A DNA stretch of 64,000 nucleotides from Ensifer adhaerens (GTDB lineage: Bacteria; Pseudomonadota; Alphaproteobacteria; Rhizobiales; Rhizobiaceae): assembly GCF_002940685.1 (NCBI RefSeq), contig NZ_PNFP01000023.1, positions 1 to 64,000 on the forward strand, read 5' to 3'. Position numbers and translations under genes: made by a program. Under the pieces are notes generated by a model that saw only the letters and a list, made by a program, of their open reading frames with translations, made no database searches and had not been told where the DNA came from. Of this stretch, positions 24,985 to 34,506 are shown one piece after another (the first letter of the stretch is position 1; each line of letters opens with the position of its first letter).

Positions 24985-27440
24985 TCGGCTTGCTCCCATC
25001 CGCAAAATTCAGCCAGCCAATTTTCAGGCTCGTCGCCATATTTTTCCCGAAGTGCCGCGCACTCCTCGACCGTCTCCTTGCGGCCGGAAAGCACCTTCAC
25101 GAGTTCGGGCATGGCGGAGAGATCGAGCCGGGCAATGACCGAGTCATTGCCGTGCTTGATCAGGAAAGTTCGCTTTTCCGGCGGGGTGTTCTTGATGAAG
25201 TTGAATTCCTTCACCGTCAGGCCGAAGCGTTTGATGTAACTGTCTTCATCGGCCCGAGGGTTCGGGAAATGGATGTTGGTCGCCGATTGCTCGATGAGCG
25301 TATGCGAGGCTTTCGCTTTGGCGATATCTGCGGCGGACTGAGTGCCGAAACCGACAATGCCGTTCAGCTTACGGATGGTCTTCATCTTGTCGACGATGAA
25401 GGCGGAGAAGGTCTCGTCCATGAGGAGCTGCCAACCCTCGTCCATGAAGAACATGACCGGGTTGCCATCCAGCAATTCGTCCAGGCGGTGATAGAGATAC
25501 ATCAGCGCCGGCGTGCGAAGGTCCTCGTTACCGAGGATGTTTGTCATGTCGAATCCGAAGACGCTGCGACCAGAGAAGGAGAGGACGTCATGCTGCGCAT
25601 TGAAAAGCCATGCCTTTTCCCCGTCGATCCATGGGCGCAGGCGAGAATGAAGGTCATTGGCGTCCGCCCGCGAACGGCCCACCAGCAGGCCGGCCAGATT
25701 TGGCAGATTGCGTTCTGCCGCAGGTTCCTGCATCAGTCGGACGATTGCCCTCTCAAGGGTGTCCTCGTCTTCCTGGGTGAAGTCGCTGCGATCGCTGGAG
25801 CGCAGCATGGCCTTTAAAAGCCGCAGCAGGAACTCGCGATTGGGACCGGTATTTTCGAGCTGGAGCGGATTGAAGCCGGTCGGGGTCCCCGGCGATAGCA
25901 CCTCATAGGAGCCGCCGATCGCCCTTACGAAAATCTCGGCGCCGCAGTCCTTGTCGAAGAACACGGCCCTTGGTGTCGGCGACACGCGCATTGCCTGCGC
26001 CAGCAGGAACGTCAGGGCAACCGTCTTACCGGAGCCAGTTGGCCCGGTAACAAGGAAATGGCCGATGTCGCGACGATGAAAGTTGAACCAGTAGGGCGTT
26101 TGCGAGGTGGTTTCCAGCAGCGTGATCGGCAGACCCCAATGGATGCGGTCAGCCTGTCCGGTCGCGAAATTATGCATCGAGGAGAGGCCGGAGAAGTTCG
26201 CGCTCGAAAGCATGGCCTTGCGAGCAACGTAGCTGTGGTTGCCGGGGAGTTGTGCCCAAAACGCGGCTTCGAGGTTCAGATCCTCGCGAAGCCAATTGAT
26301 GTTCATGTCGGTAAGGCAGGCGCCGAGTTCGGAAACCGTGCGGCTTATGCCCTGCAGATCGCGAGAGAGGCACAGAAGCGACAGATGGTGGAAGCCGAAC
26401 ACGGCCTCCTGGTTCATCAGGCCGTTGAGTGCAAAGTCGATATCCTGCTCGACCGAACTGCCGGATTCGTCCGATGCCCGGATCTGCCGCTGGAGACGGC
26501 TGATGCGCTCTTGCGCAATCGGCTTGTCGGCGATCGTGAAGGATTGCGTCAGGATGAATTCGTGGTTCACCTGCAACAGGCCATCGAGCATGCCCGGACC
26601 GGTAAAGGGCGGATATTCCTTGATGGACAACAGCGCTGCAAAGCGGCTGTCTTCGTCCACCGCCGCTTGAGCCTGCATAGTCCGCTTGCTGAAATGCAGT
26701 CTTGATGTGCCGACGTAGTTTCGGATGCCCATGCGCGGCAGGCGCATTTTGCGCGGCACGCCGCAGGTCAGGATCGTATTGAAGAATTCGCAGGGCTCGG
26801 AGTAGGGCTCGGCCCTTGTCTGTTCCCCCTGGTTTTCAATCTTGGCCTCGTCGTCGCTTCTGCGACGATAAGTAATGCTGAGCGCCCGGGCTCCGTACTT
26901 GTGCAGATCACGCACGATGTTGCCGATCAGCTCTTCGAGCTCCGTGACATCCTCGCGTGTTTGTTGGACCCGGGCGTCTTTGCTCGCCTTGTCGAAGATC
27001 CTTTTCAGGGTATCGCCAACGCCAAGCGCGCCCCGCATGCCGGACCGCACGATCGTCAGATAAATTTCGTTCGTGAACATGCGCTTACGGCGAAGTTGCT
27101 CCATGTAACGCTTGTTCAAGAGGTCGCAAAATGACTGGTCAAAAGCCCCGCCGATCTCCGTTTCGACCTCTCGCCGGATCACAGTCGACCAAAGAGAATA
27201 GCGGCTGGAGCCCAAGGCTCGGATCATCGTGTTTTGCACGATCGAACGCATGTTGAGCTCAACCTGGTCTTCAGTCTGGAAGAACAGCCCATCGAGCTTG
27301 ATAACGCCCAAAAGCGAGCCGTTCTCCAACCCGATCACGGCATCTGAGACGTGGCGCAGATACGGGATATGAGTCGACAGGGGCCGCTCGTTACCAGCGG
27401 CCCGTCCAAATCCAAGCTCATCTTTGACGACTTTCAGCAT
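24981..27440 (-). CDS. virB4: VirB4 ATPase
   Basis: 819 residues from ATG 27440, two bases after the virB3 stop; an earlier in-frame start adds ten residues. N-terminal CagE/TrbE/VirB domain ([20 protein letters not shown] onward), C-terminal motor with Walker [15 protein letters not shown] and Walker [14 protein letters not shown]. Powers substrate transfer and pilus biogenesis at the inner membrane. Confidence 0.95.
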   Translation of the reverse strand: MLKVVKDELGFGRAAGNERPLSTHIPYLRHVSDAVIGLENGSLLGVIKLDGLFFQTEDQVELNMRSIVQNTMIRALGSSRYSLWSTVIRREVETEIGGAFDQSFCDLLNKRYMEQLRRKRMFTNEIYLTIVRSGMRGALGVGDTLKRIFDKASKDARVQQTREDVTELEELIGNIVRDLHKYGARALSITYRRRSDDEAKIENQGEQTRAEPYSEPCEFFNTILTCGVPRKMRLPRMGIRNYVGTSRLHFSKRTMQAQAAVDEDSRFAALLSIKEYPPFTGPGMLDGLLQVNHEFILTQSFTIADKPIAQERISRLQRQIRASDESGSSVEQDIDFALNGLMNQEAVFGFHHLSLLCLSRDLQGISRTVSELGACLTDMNINWLREDLNLEAAFWAQLPGNHSYVARKAMLSSANFSGLSSMHNFATGQADRIHWGLPITLLETTSQTPYWFNFHRRDIGHFLVTGPTGSGKTVALTFLLAQAMRVSPTPRAVFFDKDCGAEIFVRAIGGSYEVLSPGTPTGFNPLQLENTGPNREFLLRLLKAMLRSSDRSDFTQEDEDTLERAIVRLMQEPAAERNLPNLAGLLVGRSRADANDLHSRLRPWIDGEKAWLFNAQHDVLSFSGRSVFGFDMTNILGNEDLRTPALMYLYHRLDELLDGNPVMFFMDEGWQLLMDETFSAFIVDKMKTIRKLNGIVGFGTQSAADIAKAKASHTLIEQSATNIHFPNPRADEDSYIKRFGLTVKEFNFIKNTPPEKRTFLIKHGNDSVIARLDLSAMPELVKVLSGRKETVEECAALREKYGDEPENWLAEFCGWEQAE

Positions 27441-27442
27441 GC

Positions 27443-27742
27443 TTACGGTCCGTAGGAGTTGGTGCCCCAAAAGCGCTTATTGGGCGTGCGCGGTGTCTTG
27501 CGAGAGGTCACCTGCAACACGTCGAGGATCTTGTTGTCCCAGGTGCAGAGCGAGAACAGGACGAGGTAGGCGATGGGGGCGATGAGCAAAGCCAGCAGAT
27601 GGTTCGTTGCCAGCCAGCCAATGATGGTGATGCCGACGATCAGCACCACTGCCATGTAGGGCACGCCCCAAAGGGTCGGTGATCGGGTTAACCCGATCAC
27701 CAGCGGCGTCAGAGCCGGGCGTTCGTCCTGAAACTCGCTCAT
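27443..27742 (-). CDS. virB3: VirB3 inner-membrane protein
   Basis: 99 residues. Typical VirB3: TPLVIGLTRSPTLWGVPYMA then two adjacent membrane segments (VVLIVGITIIGWLATNHLLA and LIAPIAYLVLFSLCTWDNKI). Sits between virB2 and virB4; works with VirB4 in pilus assembly. Confidence 0.93.
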   Translation of the reverse strand: MSEFQDERPALTPLVIGLTRSPTLWGVPYMAVVLIVGITIIGWLATNHLLALLIAPIAYLVLFSLCTWDNKILDVLQVTSRKTPRTPNKRFWGTNSYGP

Positions 27743-27744
27743 GA

Positions 27745-28089
27745 TCAGCCACCGCCGACAGACGAAATCATCTGATCAACGATCGCCGGCGCGCCGAAAA
27801 CGAGGCCAATGCCGATCACGACCGCGCCCGCAGTGAACCACGAGAGGCGGCCAGCGAAGGCGAGGAAGCCAAGACCGATGACGGCAATGATCGCCATCAG
27901 GCGGCCGAACGGGCCGGTGATGAAATCGACGATCATCTGCACGGCCGTTTGAAGCGGCGCAAAGGCACCGCCTCCTGCACCCTGCGCGAAGGCACTGCCG
28001 GCCCCTACCAATTGAATTGCGGCCACGAGACCGATTAGGGCTGCAAGCTTTACAGCCTGAGACTTCCCCGTTTGCGTTGCAACCTGCAT
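27745..28089 (-). CDS. virB2: VirB2 major pilin
   Basis: 114 residues from ATG 28089 with GGAGAGAAG upstream. Long signal peptide ending GSAFAQ; mature pilin of two hydrophobic helices (MIVDFITGPFGRLMAIIAVI and FTAGAVVIGIGLVFGAPAIV) around a short basic FAGRLSW loop. Size and topology match VirB2/TrbC-type pilins. Confidence 0.93.
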   Translation of the reverse strand: MQVATQTGKSQAVKLAALIGLVAAIQLVGAGSAFAQGAGGGAFAPLQTAVQMIVDFITGPFGRLMAIIAVIGLGFLAFAGRLSWFTAGAVVIGIGLVFGAPAIVDQMISSVGGG

Positions 28090-28100
28090 ACTTCTCTCCT

Positions 28101-29051
28101 TCAAAAGTGCATCACACCGCCGACAAACGCGCCGGTCTTTTTCACAGCGATGACGCCAGCGTCCCCGCTGTCCCTCGCATCCGAGGCCACTTGATCAGCG
28201 GCCTTTCTCGATTTGCTTCTTTCCGTCGGCGTAGGAAGGCCGAGCTGGTAGTTCACGACCTTGGCGACGTACCCGACTGTTTCTTGGAAGGGCGGGATGC
28301 CGCCGTGTTCGTAGACCCGCTGTTCGCCGCTGTTGTAGGCGGCGGCGACAAGCAGGGGGTTCTGAAACTCGTCCAGCAGCACCCGCAGGTATTGCATGCC
28401 GCCCTCAATGTTCTGCGCCGGATCACAGACATCCTTGACGCCAAAGCGTGCGGCCGTAGCCGGCATGAGCTGCATCGGCCCGCGTGCACCCTTGGGAGAG
28501 TTGCGGCTTTGATCAAAGCCGCTTTCGGCCCAGGCAATGGCCGTCGCGAAGACTTCATCAACGCTGTACTTGTGCGCCGTCTGGACAACCAAAGATTTGA
28601 TTTCATCAGCGCTCAGCGGAGACGGACCACAGATTTCGACGTCTTGGCTGCCCTGCCGATGTGCGCCAATTTGCTCTAGATTCCCCGTCGCGCCTCGCGT
28701 CAATTCGGCGACCTGTGCCGTTTCCTTTTCAGGTCCTCTACGGCTTAGGGTCGCATCAATTTGCTTCAATACCCCAAAATTCTGGAGGTTTTGACGTGTG
28801 GTGGATGCGCGCTTTGCGACGCCGTCGGCGCCAAGGACGAATTCTCTTTCAGACCCAGACCATCGCTCTTCAAAATTTGCGGCGAGCGCGCGTTCATTGT
28901 GAGTCGACGAAACTATTGTATTATTTGCAGTATTATCATTTTCAACAACGTCTTTGGCTTGAGAAATCCCACTCCAAACAAGCGACGCAAGGGCCGCTCC
29001 GATAAACGTAGCCTGGCCTGAAATGCCTGCTTTTTTAGCCCTTTTTTCCAT
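28101..29051 (-). CDS. virB1: VirB1-like lytic transglycosylase
   Basis: 316 residues, ATG with GGGAGAC upstream. N-terminal signal, then an SLT domain: FATAIAWAESGFDQSRNSPK (catalytic Glu in WAESGF), GARGPMQLMPATAARFGVKD and AAAYNSGEQRVYEHGGIPPF. Its C terminus is a basic disordered tail. First gene of the virB operon; loosens peptidoglycan for channel insertion. Confidence 0.9.
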   Translation of the reverse strand: MEKRAKKAGISGQATFIGAALASLVWSGISQAKDVVENDNTANNTIVSSTHNERALAANFEERWSGSEREFVLGADGVAKRASTTRQNLQNFGVLKQIDATLSRRGPEKETAQVAELTRGATGNLEQIGAHRQGSQDVEICGPSPLSADEIKSLVVQTAHKYSVDEVFATAIAWAESGFDQSRNSPKGARGPMQLMPATAARFGVKDVCDPAQNIEGGMQYLRVLLDEFQNPLLVAAAYNSGEQRVYEHGGIPPFQETVGYVAKVVNYQLGLPTPTERSKSRKAADQVASDARDSGDAGVIAVKKTGAFVGGVMHF

Positions 29052-29209
29052 CGTCTCCCGCCCAACTCGCGGTGTTGTGATTGAAAGGAAAACTGTTTAT
29101 GTTAGTGCATGCATGACATCGATTTGCTTCAGCGTTACACTTTTTCTGGGCGCACTTAAACCCCCTTTCGCGCGGATAAGATTGAAGCAATATGGCTAAG
29201 GGCTAGAAA
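29052..29209. promoter_or_regulatory. Divergent promoter region of virB and nuclease-fold operons
   Basis: The 158-base gap between the divergent virB1 and the SNase-like operon must hold both promoters. It is relatively AT-rich near 29085-29110 (AACTGTTTATGTTAGTGCAT). I cannot assign boxes with confidence, and no VirG-box-like repeat is obvious. Confidence 0.45.
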
Positions 29210-29818
29210 ATGAAACGGATCATCATCGCCGGCCTCGTAAGTTGCGTAGTGGCAGCGCCCGCTTTGTCCGTCACGGACATCGACAAGAACTACATCAAGT
29301 CACTGGCAGCACCGGGAAAGACCGTGCTGGTGATCGAGTATTATGACGGGAGCGGCAACGTCGCTGACCGCAAGGGTTATTCAACGACAGGCGGTTTCAA
29401 GGCGGTCTCGCCGACCGATTTCCGCGTAGACGACAAGACGACGCTACACCTCTACGGGCTCGAGCCCTGCAAAGGGGACATGGTCAATCGCAGCGACGAC
29501 TTCTCCGGGACCTGTGCCGACTTTGCGCAGCGGCAGCTTCAAATCATGCTGCAAACCCCCAAGGTCGTCTTTTGCCGGGCCTTCGTGAGCGAGGAAGGTG
29601 CGCCTTTCCAGAACGCGACCTGCTACGGCTATTACAATTACCCCGGCAGTCTCGATTCCGTCGACATGTTTGAAGAGCAGCTTCTTTCACTAGGCGCCCT
29701 TCGCCTCGCGAAAAAGCCGGACGGAACGCTAGTTCGCCCAGATCTCGCCGAGGCCCAGGAGATTGGACAAAAGGGCTCGTTCGGAATGTGGGCCGATCCG
29801 AGGGTTAAGGGTCAATGA
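29210..29818 (+). CDS. Secreted staphylococcal-nuclease-fold protein 1
   Basis: 202 residues. Signal peptide ending VAAPALS. The body follows a thermonuclease (SNase) fold: TTLHLYGLEPCKGD, a conserved QRQLQIML helix, VFCRAFVSEEG strand and the C-terminal EAQEIGQKGSFGMWADPRVK typical of the family end (A...A+..+.G+W). Catalytic Arg/Asp/Glu residues are not clearly all present. The start of the next gene overlaps its stop (ATGA). Location suggests a periplasmic or secreted role in conjugation (inference). Confidence 0.65.
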   Translation: MKRIIIAGLVSCVVAAPALSVTDIDKNYIKSLAAPGKTVLVIEYYDGSGNVADRKGYSTTGGFKAVSPTDFRVDDKTTLHLYGLEPCKGDMVNRSDDFSGTCADFAQRQLQIMLQTPKVVFCRAFVSEEGAPFQNATCYGYYNYPGSLDSVDMFEEQLLSLGALRLAKKPDGTLVRPDLAEAQEIGQKGSFGMWADPRVKGQ

Positions 29819-30351
29819 GTAGGGCTCTTGTCCTTCTATGGACTCTGTTGCCATCAGCCGCTGTAGCGGCGCCGGTTGGATACTTTGATCTAGTGCCCGG
29901 CGTCACTTTGGAAACCGGCGATACCTGGATTTCGGAGGACAGGCGCTTCCGGCTCTATGGCGTGCAGTCGTGCTTGCGCGGCACTTCTTACACGGACAGC
30001 CACGGTCAGAAACGCGATTGCGGCGAGGCGTCCCTCGCCGTGCTCGCGGCTTATATCAAGGACACAAAGCCCGTTTGCGCACCCGTGGCGAAGAAGGACG
30101 ATACTGCTTACGTCGTCTGCTACTCCACCGTCGGAAATCAGAGGCTCGACCTTGCGACCGTCCTGATCACCAGCGGATACGCCTTCGCAGCGCTCAACGG
30201 TGAAGGCTTGCCCTATCACGTCCCCTACGCTGTAGCCGAGCAACGAGCGCGCGAACAGCGGGCAGGCCTCTGGCAGTTCGAAGACGTGCAGCACCCGTCC
30301 ATTCTCCTGAGCCGTGAGGTGAACGCGCGAAACAAGAAGGCAAGCCAATGA
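29815..30351 (+). CDS. Secreted staphylococcal-nuclease-fold protein 2
   Basis: 178 residues with signal peptide ending AAVAAP. SNase pattern: FRLYGVQSCLRGTSYTDSHG, DCGEASLAVLAAYIKDTKPV, YVVCYSTVGNQRLDLATVLI (the GR.DLA..LV..G strand) then AVAEQRAREQRAGLWQF. Four Cys residues may form disulfides. Overlaps both neighbours by ATGA, so it is tightly coupled. Confidence 0.7.
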   Translation: MSRALVLLWTLLPSAAVAAPVGYFDLVPGVTLETGDTWISEDRRFRLYGVQSCLRGTSYTDSHGQKRDCGEASLAVLAAYIKDTKPVCAPVAKKDDTAYVVCYSTVGNQRLDLATVLITSGYAFAALNGEGLPYHVPYAVAEQRAREQRAGLWQFEDVQHPSILLSREVNARNKKASQ

Positions 30352-31049
30352 AGCGATACCTGTCTGCAGTCGCGGTTCTTTCTGCGCTCGTCCAATCCGC
30401 TAAGGCTGCCGATCTCGTGAAGAATCCGGCCGCGACGATGCGACAGCAGCAGGATTGGGCCGATGCTCCAGTGTATCGGCACCCGGTCTACAAGGGACGG
30501 GTTGCGATCATGGATGGCCGAACCCTATGGTATCCCCAATATGCGCAGCGCGTTCGCCTCGTCGACATCGACGCGTGCGAGCTCCCGCAATGGGCTCTTG
30601 ATCCCAAATGGGTCGACCGCGAACGGCAGGAAGCACCGTCGCCGGTACCTTGCGGCCCACTTGCCAAAGCCTGGCTCAAGAGGACCGTAGGCGACAATCC
30701 TGTCGAATGCAGCGTCGAAGCCATCGGCAATGATGCAATTCCGCAGGCGCGTTGCACCTCAGGGGGGCGCGACATTGCAGTGGAGATGCTTCGCGTCGGC
30801 TGGGCGCGTGTGGCGTCACAGCATTCCTCCAGCAGCCAGTACCTAGCCTATCAGCGGTACGCGATGGCAGCCCGCTATGGCATGTGGGCCACTTATGTTC
30901 TCGACATGGACGAATGGCTACGCAAGGCGATAGACAAGACATTGGCGCGCCAGCCGATCGCTGATGCCAACCTCCTCGCCGAGCGTGAAAGCGAGATTTC
31001 ACCTCCCTTCATCGATGCCCGCAGGAAGCCAAAGAGGACAGACCGATAG
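30348..31049 (+). CDS. Secreted staphylococcal-nuclease-fold protein 3
   Basis: 233 residues with signal peptide ending SAKAAD. Contains VRLVDIDACELPQWALDPKW, CGPLAKAWLKRTVGD, then RDIAVEMLRVGWARV and the ending AYQRYAMAARYGMWATYV, the thermonuclease layout. The C-terminal 40 residues are a charged tail. Third tandem member of the fold. Confidence 0.68.
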   Translation: MKRYLSAVAVLSALVQSAKAADLVKNPAATMRQQQDWADAPVYRHPVYKGRVAIMDGRTLWYPQYAQRVRLVDIDACELPQWALDPKWVDRERQEAPSPVPCGPLAKAWLKRTVGDNPVECSVEAIGNDAIPQARCTSGGRDIAVEMLRVGWARVASQHSSSSQYLAYQRYAMAARYGMWATYVLDMDEWLRKAIDKTLARQPIADANLLAERESEISPPFIDARRKPKRTDR

Positions 31050-31460
31050 TTGCCCGACTTCGCTCGTATTGCGAATGCGTTCGCAACGGATCCGCTGGCG
31101 AGCCTGCTGCTCGCCATTCCGCTGTCGTTTGCGCTGATCGTCGTTTCGGAAAAAATCTGGTGGGTTCATGCACCGTTGGCTGCGGCGCTCCTGATCGTCT
31201 CTATCCTCTTTCTCGATCAACGTCATCTAGCGCTCGACTGCTTCCTGGTCGGTCTGTTCGCCTTTCCGCCGCTTTGCCGGGACATCCCCAATCAGCCGCT
31301 TCTCTTTCGGATCGGGATCTTCTGGTTCTCAGCCTTCGCGCTCATCGCAGCCGTCATCTACGCGGCCGGGGATCGGGTGCAACATGTCGCTCCGATCGAC
31401 AAGCTGTTCGTCGGTCGGGCCTCTCCAGCCGCAACCATCAATGAGGACCATCTGACATGA
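31050..31460 (+). CDS. Small membrane protein, hypothetical
   Basis: 136 residues from a TTG directly after the previous stop. Three or four hydrophobic segments (LASLLLAIPLSFALIVV, APLAAALLIVSILFL, ALDCFLVGLFAFPPL, FWFSAFALIAAVIYAAG). No family recognised; part of the same operon as the SNase-fold genes. Confidence 0.65.
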   Translation: MPDFARIANAFATDPLASLLLAIPLSFALIVVSEKIWWVHAPLAAALLIVSILFLDQRHLALDCFLVGLFAFPPLCRDIPNQPLLFRIGIFWFSAFALIAAVIYAAGDRVQHVAPIDKLFVGRASPAATINEDHLT

Positions 31461-32053
31461 AACGTCTGCTTTATGCCGCAGCCGGTCTTGCTGTGATCGC
31501 AATCGCCCCCACAGGGGCAAAGGCGCAAGACGCCGAGTGGGGCTGCCAGATTCTACTTTGTGCCGCATCCCAAAACCCGTCCTGGCATGGCGTCCCCTAT
31601 TGCGTTCCGCCGATGAAAAAACTGATCCGCGCGATGTCGAAGCCGGGGTTCGATTGGCCCATCTGCCACCAGGCTAAAGCCGGCGAACCGGGCCGCGAAG
31701 AGTTTGAGGAATGCCCTGCCGGCTCTCGACCCGCCTCGAGCAGCAGTGGAGATGACCGTGTCTTCAGGCGGGATGAAAATGACCAGTGCGTCCACATCGT
31801 GGACAGGTGCGAAGGCCGCGACGAGTACGACCGCCTCTATGGTGATGGAGAAGCCAACGACAAGAACCGTACCACCTTGGAGATCCTCCGCAGCGGCAGA
31901 AATGACGGCGATTTCGGCTATCGGGACGACAAATACAACGGCTGCAAGGTGAAGATCACATCTCCCCGGCCGCGGCGCTCGAATCCCTGGTATTTCGACA
32001 TTCCAAACGGCAATGGCGTCAAAGAGCGCTTCTGGTTCAACCTCAGAACCTAA
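31457..32053 (+). CDS. Secreted Cys-rich protein of conjugation-gene neighbourhoods
   Basis: 198 residues, start overlapping the previous stop (ATGA). Signal peptide ending TGAKAQ. The mature part begins DAEWGCQILLCAASQNPSWH then VPYCVPPMKKLIRAMSKPGF and DWPICHQA, a Cys-rich block that I recall from secreted proteins of rhizobial VirB-type conjugation clusters. The rest is a disordered charged tail. Function not known. Confidence 0.65.
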   Translation: MKRLLYAAAGLAVIAIAPTGAKAQDAEWGCQILLCAASQNPSWHGVPYCVPPMKKLIRAMSKPGFDWPICHQAKAGEPGREEFEECPAGSRPASSSSGDDRVFRRDENDQCVHIVDRCEGRDEYDRLYGDGEANDKNRTTLEILRSGRNDGDFGYRDDKYNGCKVKITSPRPRRSNPWYFDIPNGNGVKERFWFNLRT

Positions 32054-32065
32054 GTGAGAAAGCTG

Positions 32066-32482
32066 ATGAACCAGAACATCCTTGTAGCGATCGCCGCGAC
32101 CGTCGGCCTCGTGACCGGCGCTGGCGGCACGTATCTTGCAACTTTAGAGCCCAAGGTGGAGACTCAGGCCATTTCAAAGGCCGAATTGGTTGCGGCTATC
32201 TCCGCGGATCCGTCCCTCTGCCCAATCCCTAAAGTCGAGGCGCCGACGGAGGCCGAAGCAACAGCGGCCTACCGCAAAGCTCACGCGGCATCTCCCCTTG
32301 TTTGGGACAGAAACGATCGGCCGGACATATCTGTGGCGCTGGGGCAGTGCGACAAAACCGGCTCAGGCCCGGGCGTCGCCTGCATGACTTCAATCAAAAT
32401 GTCTCCTGAGGCGCGGCCCATTGATCGCATTGTCGGCTTCTCTAGATCGGCATCGGGCGAGTGGATCGCGACCATCAACTAG
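32066..32482 (+). CDS. Membrane-anchored protein, hypothetical
   Basis: 138 residues from ATG 32066; a GTG at 32054, directly after the previous stop, is an alternative start adding four residues. N-terminal hydrophobic anchor (ILVAIAATVGLVTGAGGTYL), then a small domain with two Cys (DPSLCPIP, GQCDKTG). Last gene of the envelope operon. No family recognised. Confidence 0.6.
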   Translation: MNQNILVAIAATVGLVTGAGGTYLATLEPKVETQAISKAELVAAISADPSLCPIPKVEAPTEAEATAAYRKAHAASPLVWDRNDRPDISVALGQCDKTGSGPGVACMTSIKMSPEARPIDRIVGFSRSASGEWIATIN

Positions 32483-32900
32483 GTTTCAAAGCGTCTGCCT
32501 CATGCCGACTACCGCTCTATGGTTTCCGGATCGGCCCAGCGGAGGGACGTCTTTCATCGGCGTTGGTGAGCCTCATCTTTATTTGAACAAGACTGACACG
32601 GTCGCACATTCGACTGGCAATACCGTCTTCGCGTTGGATACGGCCGCTGCAACACCTTGGCTCGTTCCCAATCGCACGGCGACCTCTTGCTCTGTCCAGC
32701 CTCCGCCGCCCGCGCGCTCGGCTAGCCGCAGCGCCTGATAGAACGGGGAGAGCGCCCAAGGAACGCTAGTGTTGATGCGCTATACAGCGGAGGGATTCGG
32801 ACCATTGGCCGTGACTCATCTCTACCGATCGCCCGAACGGGTGATTTTACGTGAAGCAAGATTCACGTTATAATTGTACAGTCTATAGAGGGGGCGAACC
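32483..32900. other. Intergenic, nothing recognised
   Basis: 418 bases. Short frames on both strands lack ribosome sites; a minus-strand frame without a start codon (about 32585-32770) has a QALRLAERAGGGGWTEQEVA run that may be a gene remnant but is not identifiable. The end (32860-32900) is AT-rich, likely the promoter of the next gene. Confidence 0.35.
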
Positions 32901-33281
32901 ATGCGCACCACCCTGGTGATAGCCGCGTTTCTCGTCATGGGCCTCAGTTCCGATGCTGTGGCTAAAACGTGGAGCTTCAACGTCACGAGAAAAACCGAGC
33001 ACAAGATAGGAGAAATCTACGGCTTAGGGGGTCAGAAATTCTGCGTCTGGGCCTACCAAAGAGGCACTAGAACGTACTCGCATGTCAGCGTCCGCAGATC
33101 ACTGAATGGTCACGAAAAGTTTCTCTACAGGATTAAAGGTAAGCACTGCTGGAAATCGAAAGCAGGCGCATACATCGTCTATGGAGCGGCGGGTGACGTG
33201 GATCTCAAGGTGATCTTTGAGATCCCAGGCGGGGAGGACTGGAGGCCAAGTGGCGGCGGAGTATTTGAGCCGCCGACGTAA
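32901..33281 (+). CDS. Secreted hypothetical protein
   Basis: 126 residues, ATG with GAGGGGG upstream. Signal peptide MRTTLVIAAFLVMGLSSDAV, cleaved near AKT. Mature part is beta-rich with two Cys (KFCVWAY, KHCWKSK) and a short C-terminal Gly/Pro tail. Separate from the upstream operon. No family recognised. Confidence 0.65.
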   Translation: MRTTLVIAAFLVMGLSSDAVAKTWSFNVTRKTEHKIGEIYGLGGQKFCVWAYQRGTRTYSHVSVRRSLNGHEKFLYRIKGKHCWKSKAGAYIVYGAAGDVDLKVIFEIPGGEDWRPSGGGVFEPPT

Positions 33282-33342
33282 TTATTCCTAAAGGGGGTAA
33301 ATCCTAACCGAAGTGCATCATGTCGGTTTTGAGGGTAGGGGT

Positions 33343-33565
33343 TTAGCCTCCCTCTTGCAAACGTGCCCGGAACACTTCGGCCGGCGTCCTGTAGTCGAGG
33401 CACTTTCGCGGCTGGTCGTTGAGATGGCGCGCAAGTTGGATGAGCTTGCGTTGCGACACGGCTGCAAGATCGGTATCGCCCGGTCTTCCGCGCGCTGTAT
33501 TCAGGCAGTTCGCGATCGTGGAATGTGTTGCGCCTGATCTCGCGGTAGATGTTTTTGACCTGAAC
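33343..33565 (-). pseudogene. IS30-family transposase remnant
   Basis: In the minus strand an upper frame reads KNIYREIRRNTFHDRELPEY, close to the N-terminal region of IS30 transposases, and a second frame ends LNDQPRKCLDYRTPAEVFRA, the usual IS30 C terminus, stopping at 33343. The catalytic centre between them is lost, so an internal deletion and frameshift have occurred. Confidence 0.65.
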
Positions 33566-33577
33566 CGCGTTTCGCAG

Positions 33578-33740
33578 TCAAGCCGGGGTTGCTTGACCGG
33601 TGGTCACGGCTTTCTGTTTTCGCATGCTCGCCGCTGAGCTCGATGCGATAGGCATTGGGTACGAGGCGGTCGAGGATGGCATCGGCAATGATCGAGGTGA
33701 GGTTGTTTCGCCCTGACGGCATCCGATAAACGCAAGGATT
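33578..33740 (-). pseudogene. IS21-family IstB ATPase C-terminal remnant
   Basis: Minus-strand reading NLTSIIADAILDRLVPNAYR then IELSGEH matches the conserved IstB end (ADAILDRLV.NA.RI.L.GES). The rest of the element is missing. Confidence 0.6.
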
Positions 33741-33801
33741 TCCGTGTGCGGAAAGACCGAGCTCACGCGTTTGAGCCAAGTGCCGCTGCGTGTTCGCTCT
33801 C

Positions 33802-33836
33802 TAGCCGCGGCTACCGTATTTTCCCTGTAGTGACAG
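33802..33836. promoter_or_regulatory. Palindromes upstream of luxI
   Basis: TAGCCGCGGCTA (33802-33813) is a perfect 12-base palindrome, and CTGTAGTGACAG (33825-33836) has CTGT/ACAG arms like the ends of lux boxes but with a shorter spacer. Both lie 55-90 bases before luxI, a place where a LuxR or GntR operator would be expected. Not a canonical 18-20-base lux box. Confidence 0.35.
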
Positions 33837-33890
33837 CCCATTCGGCAGAAATACAGTGACGAAGCCATCATAAACCGAGGGTTTCGAACA

Positions 33891-34505
33891 ATGATACACA
33901 TCGTGACGCCACTGAATGCCGCCGAGCATAAGTCTTTGATAGAACAGATGTTCAGACTTCGGGCCAGACAATTCGCTAATCGGCGTAACTGGCGAGTTTC
34001 GGTAGAAGACGGGCGAGAGATCGACTATTTTGATACACTCGATCCAACGTACGTTCTAGTCAGCAACGACGCTGGTATCCTCGTCGCATCGCTGCGTGTG
34101 CTGCCGACAACCGGACCTCACATGCTTGCTGACGTTTTTCGCGACATAATGGCAGAATCGTCAGTAATCCGGCATCCGCTTATCTGGGAAAGCTCTCGCT
34201 TCTGCATCGACCCAGCGGTGGCGCGTAATTACGGTCCAGATGGCATCAACATGGTGACACGTGAAGTTCTTCACGGCCTCTTCTCGCTAGCGCGCGATTG
34301 CGGTGTTCAAAACGTCGTTTCCGTTTACGACTTGATGGTGGAGCGCATCCTGCGTCGCGCGGGATGCTTATTTGACAGAATTGGATCGGTTGTCGAGTAC
34401 GATGACGGCTTATTGACGACCGCAGGTCTGTTTGAGGTAAGCGACGAGGTTATTGACCGGCTGACATCGATGCGGAAGCCCGAACGCCTGTTGGAAGGGG
34501 TTTGA
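33891..34505 (+). CDS. LuxI-family acyl-homoserine-lactone synthase
   Basis: 204 residues. All key LuxI positions are present at canonical numbering: Arg24, Phe28, Trp34, Asp45, Asp48, Arg69, Glu100 and Arg103 (WRVSVEDGREIDYFDT, ASLRVLPTTGPHML, WESSRFCID). Makes an N-acyl-homoserine lactone from SAM and acyl-ACP; the acyl chain cannot be read from sequence. The GntR gene starts one base after its stop, and the aminotransferase follows, so it heads a three-gene operon of the phosphonate cluster. The cognate LuxR is at 36706. Confidence 0.95.
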   Translation: MIHIVTPLNAAEHKSLIEQMFRLRARQFANRRNWRVSVEDGREIDYFDTLDPTYVLVSNDAGILVASLRVLPTTGPHMLADVFRDIMAESSVIRHPLIWESSRFCIDPAVARNYGPDGINMVTREVLHGLFSLARDCGVQNVVSVYDLMVERILRRAGCLFDRIGSVVEYDDGLLTTAGLFEVSDEVIDRLTSMRKPERLLEGV

Positions 34506-34506
34506 T

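Noticed and set aside
33840-33890. Canonical 18-20-base lux box
   Set aside because: No full inverted repeat of that length was found before luxI, luxR or at 39391-39572 by eye; only shorter palindromes.
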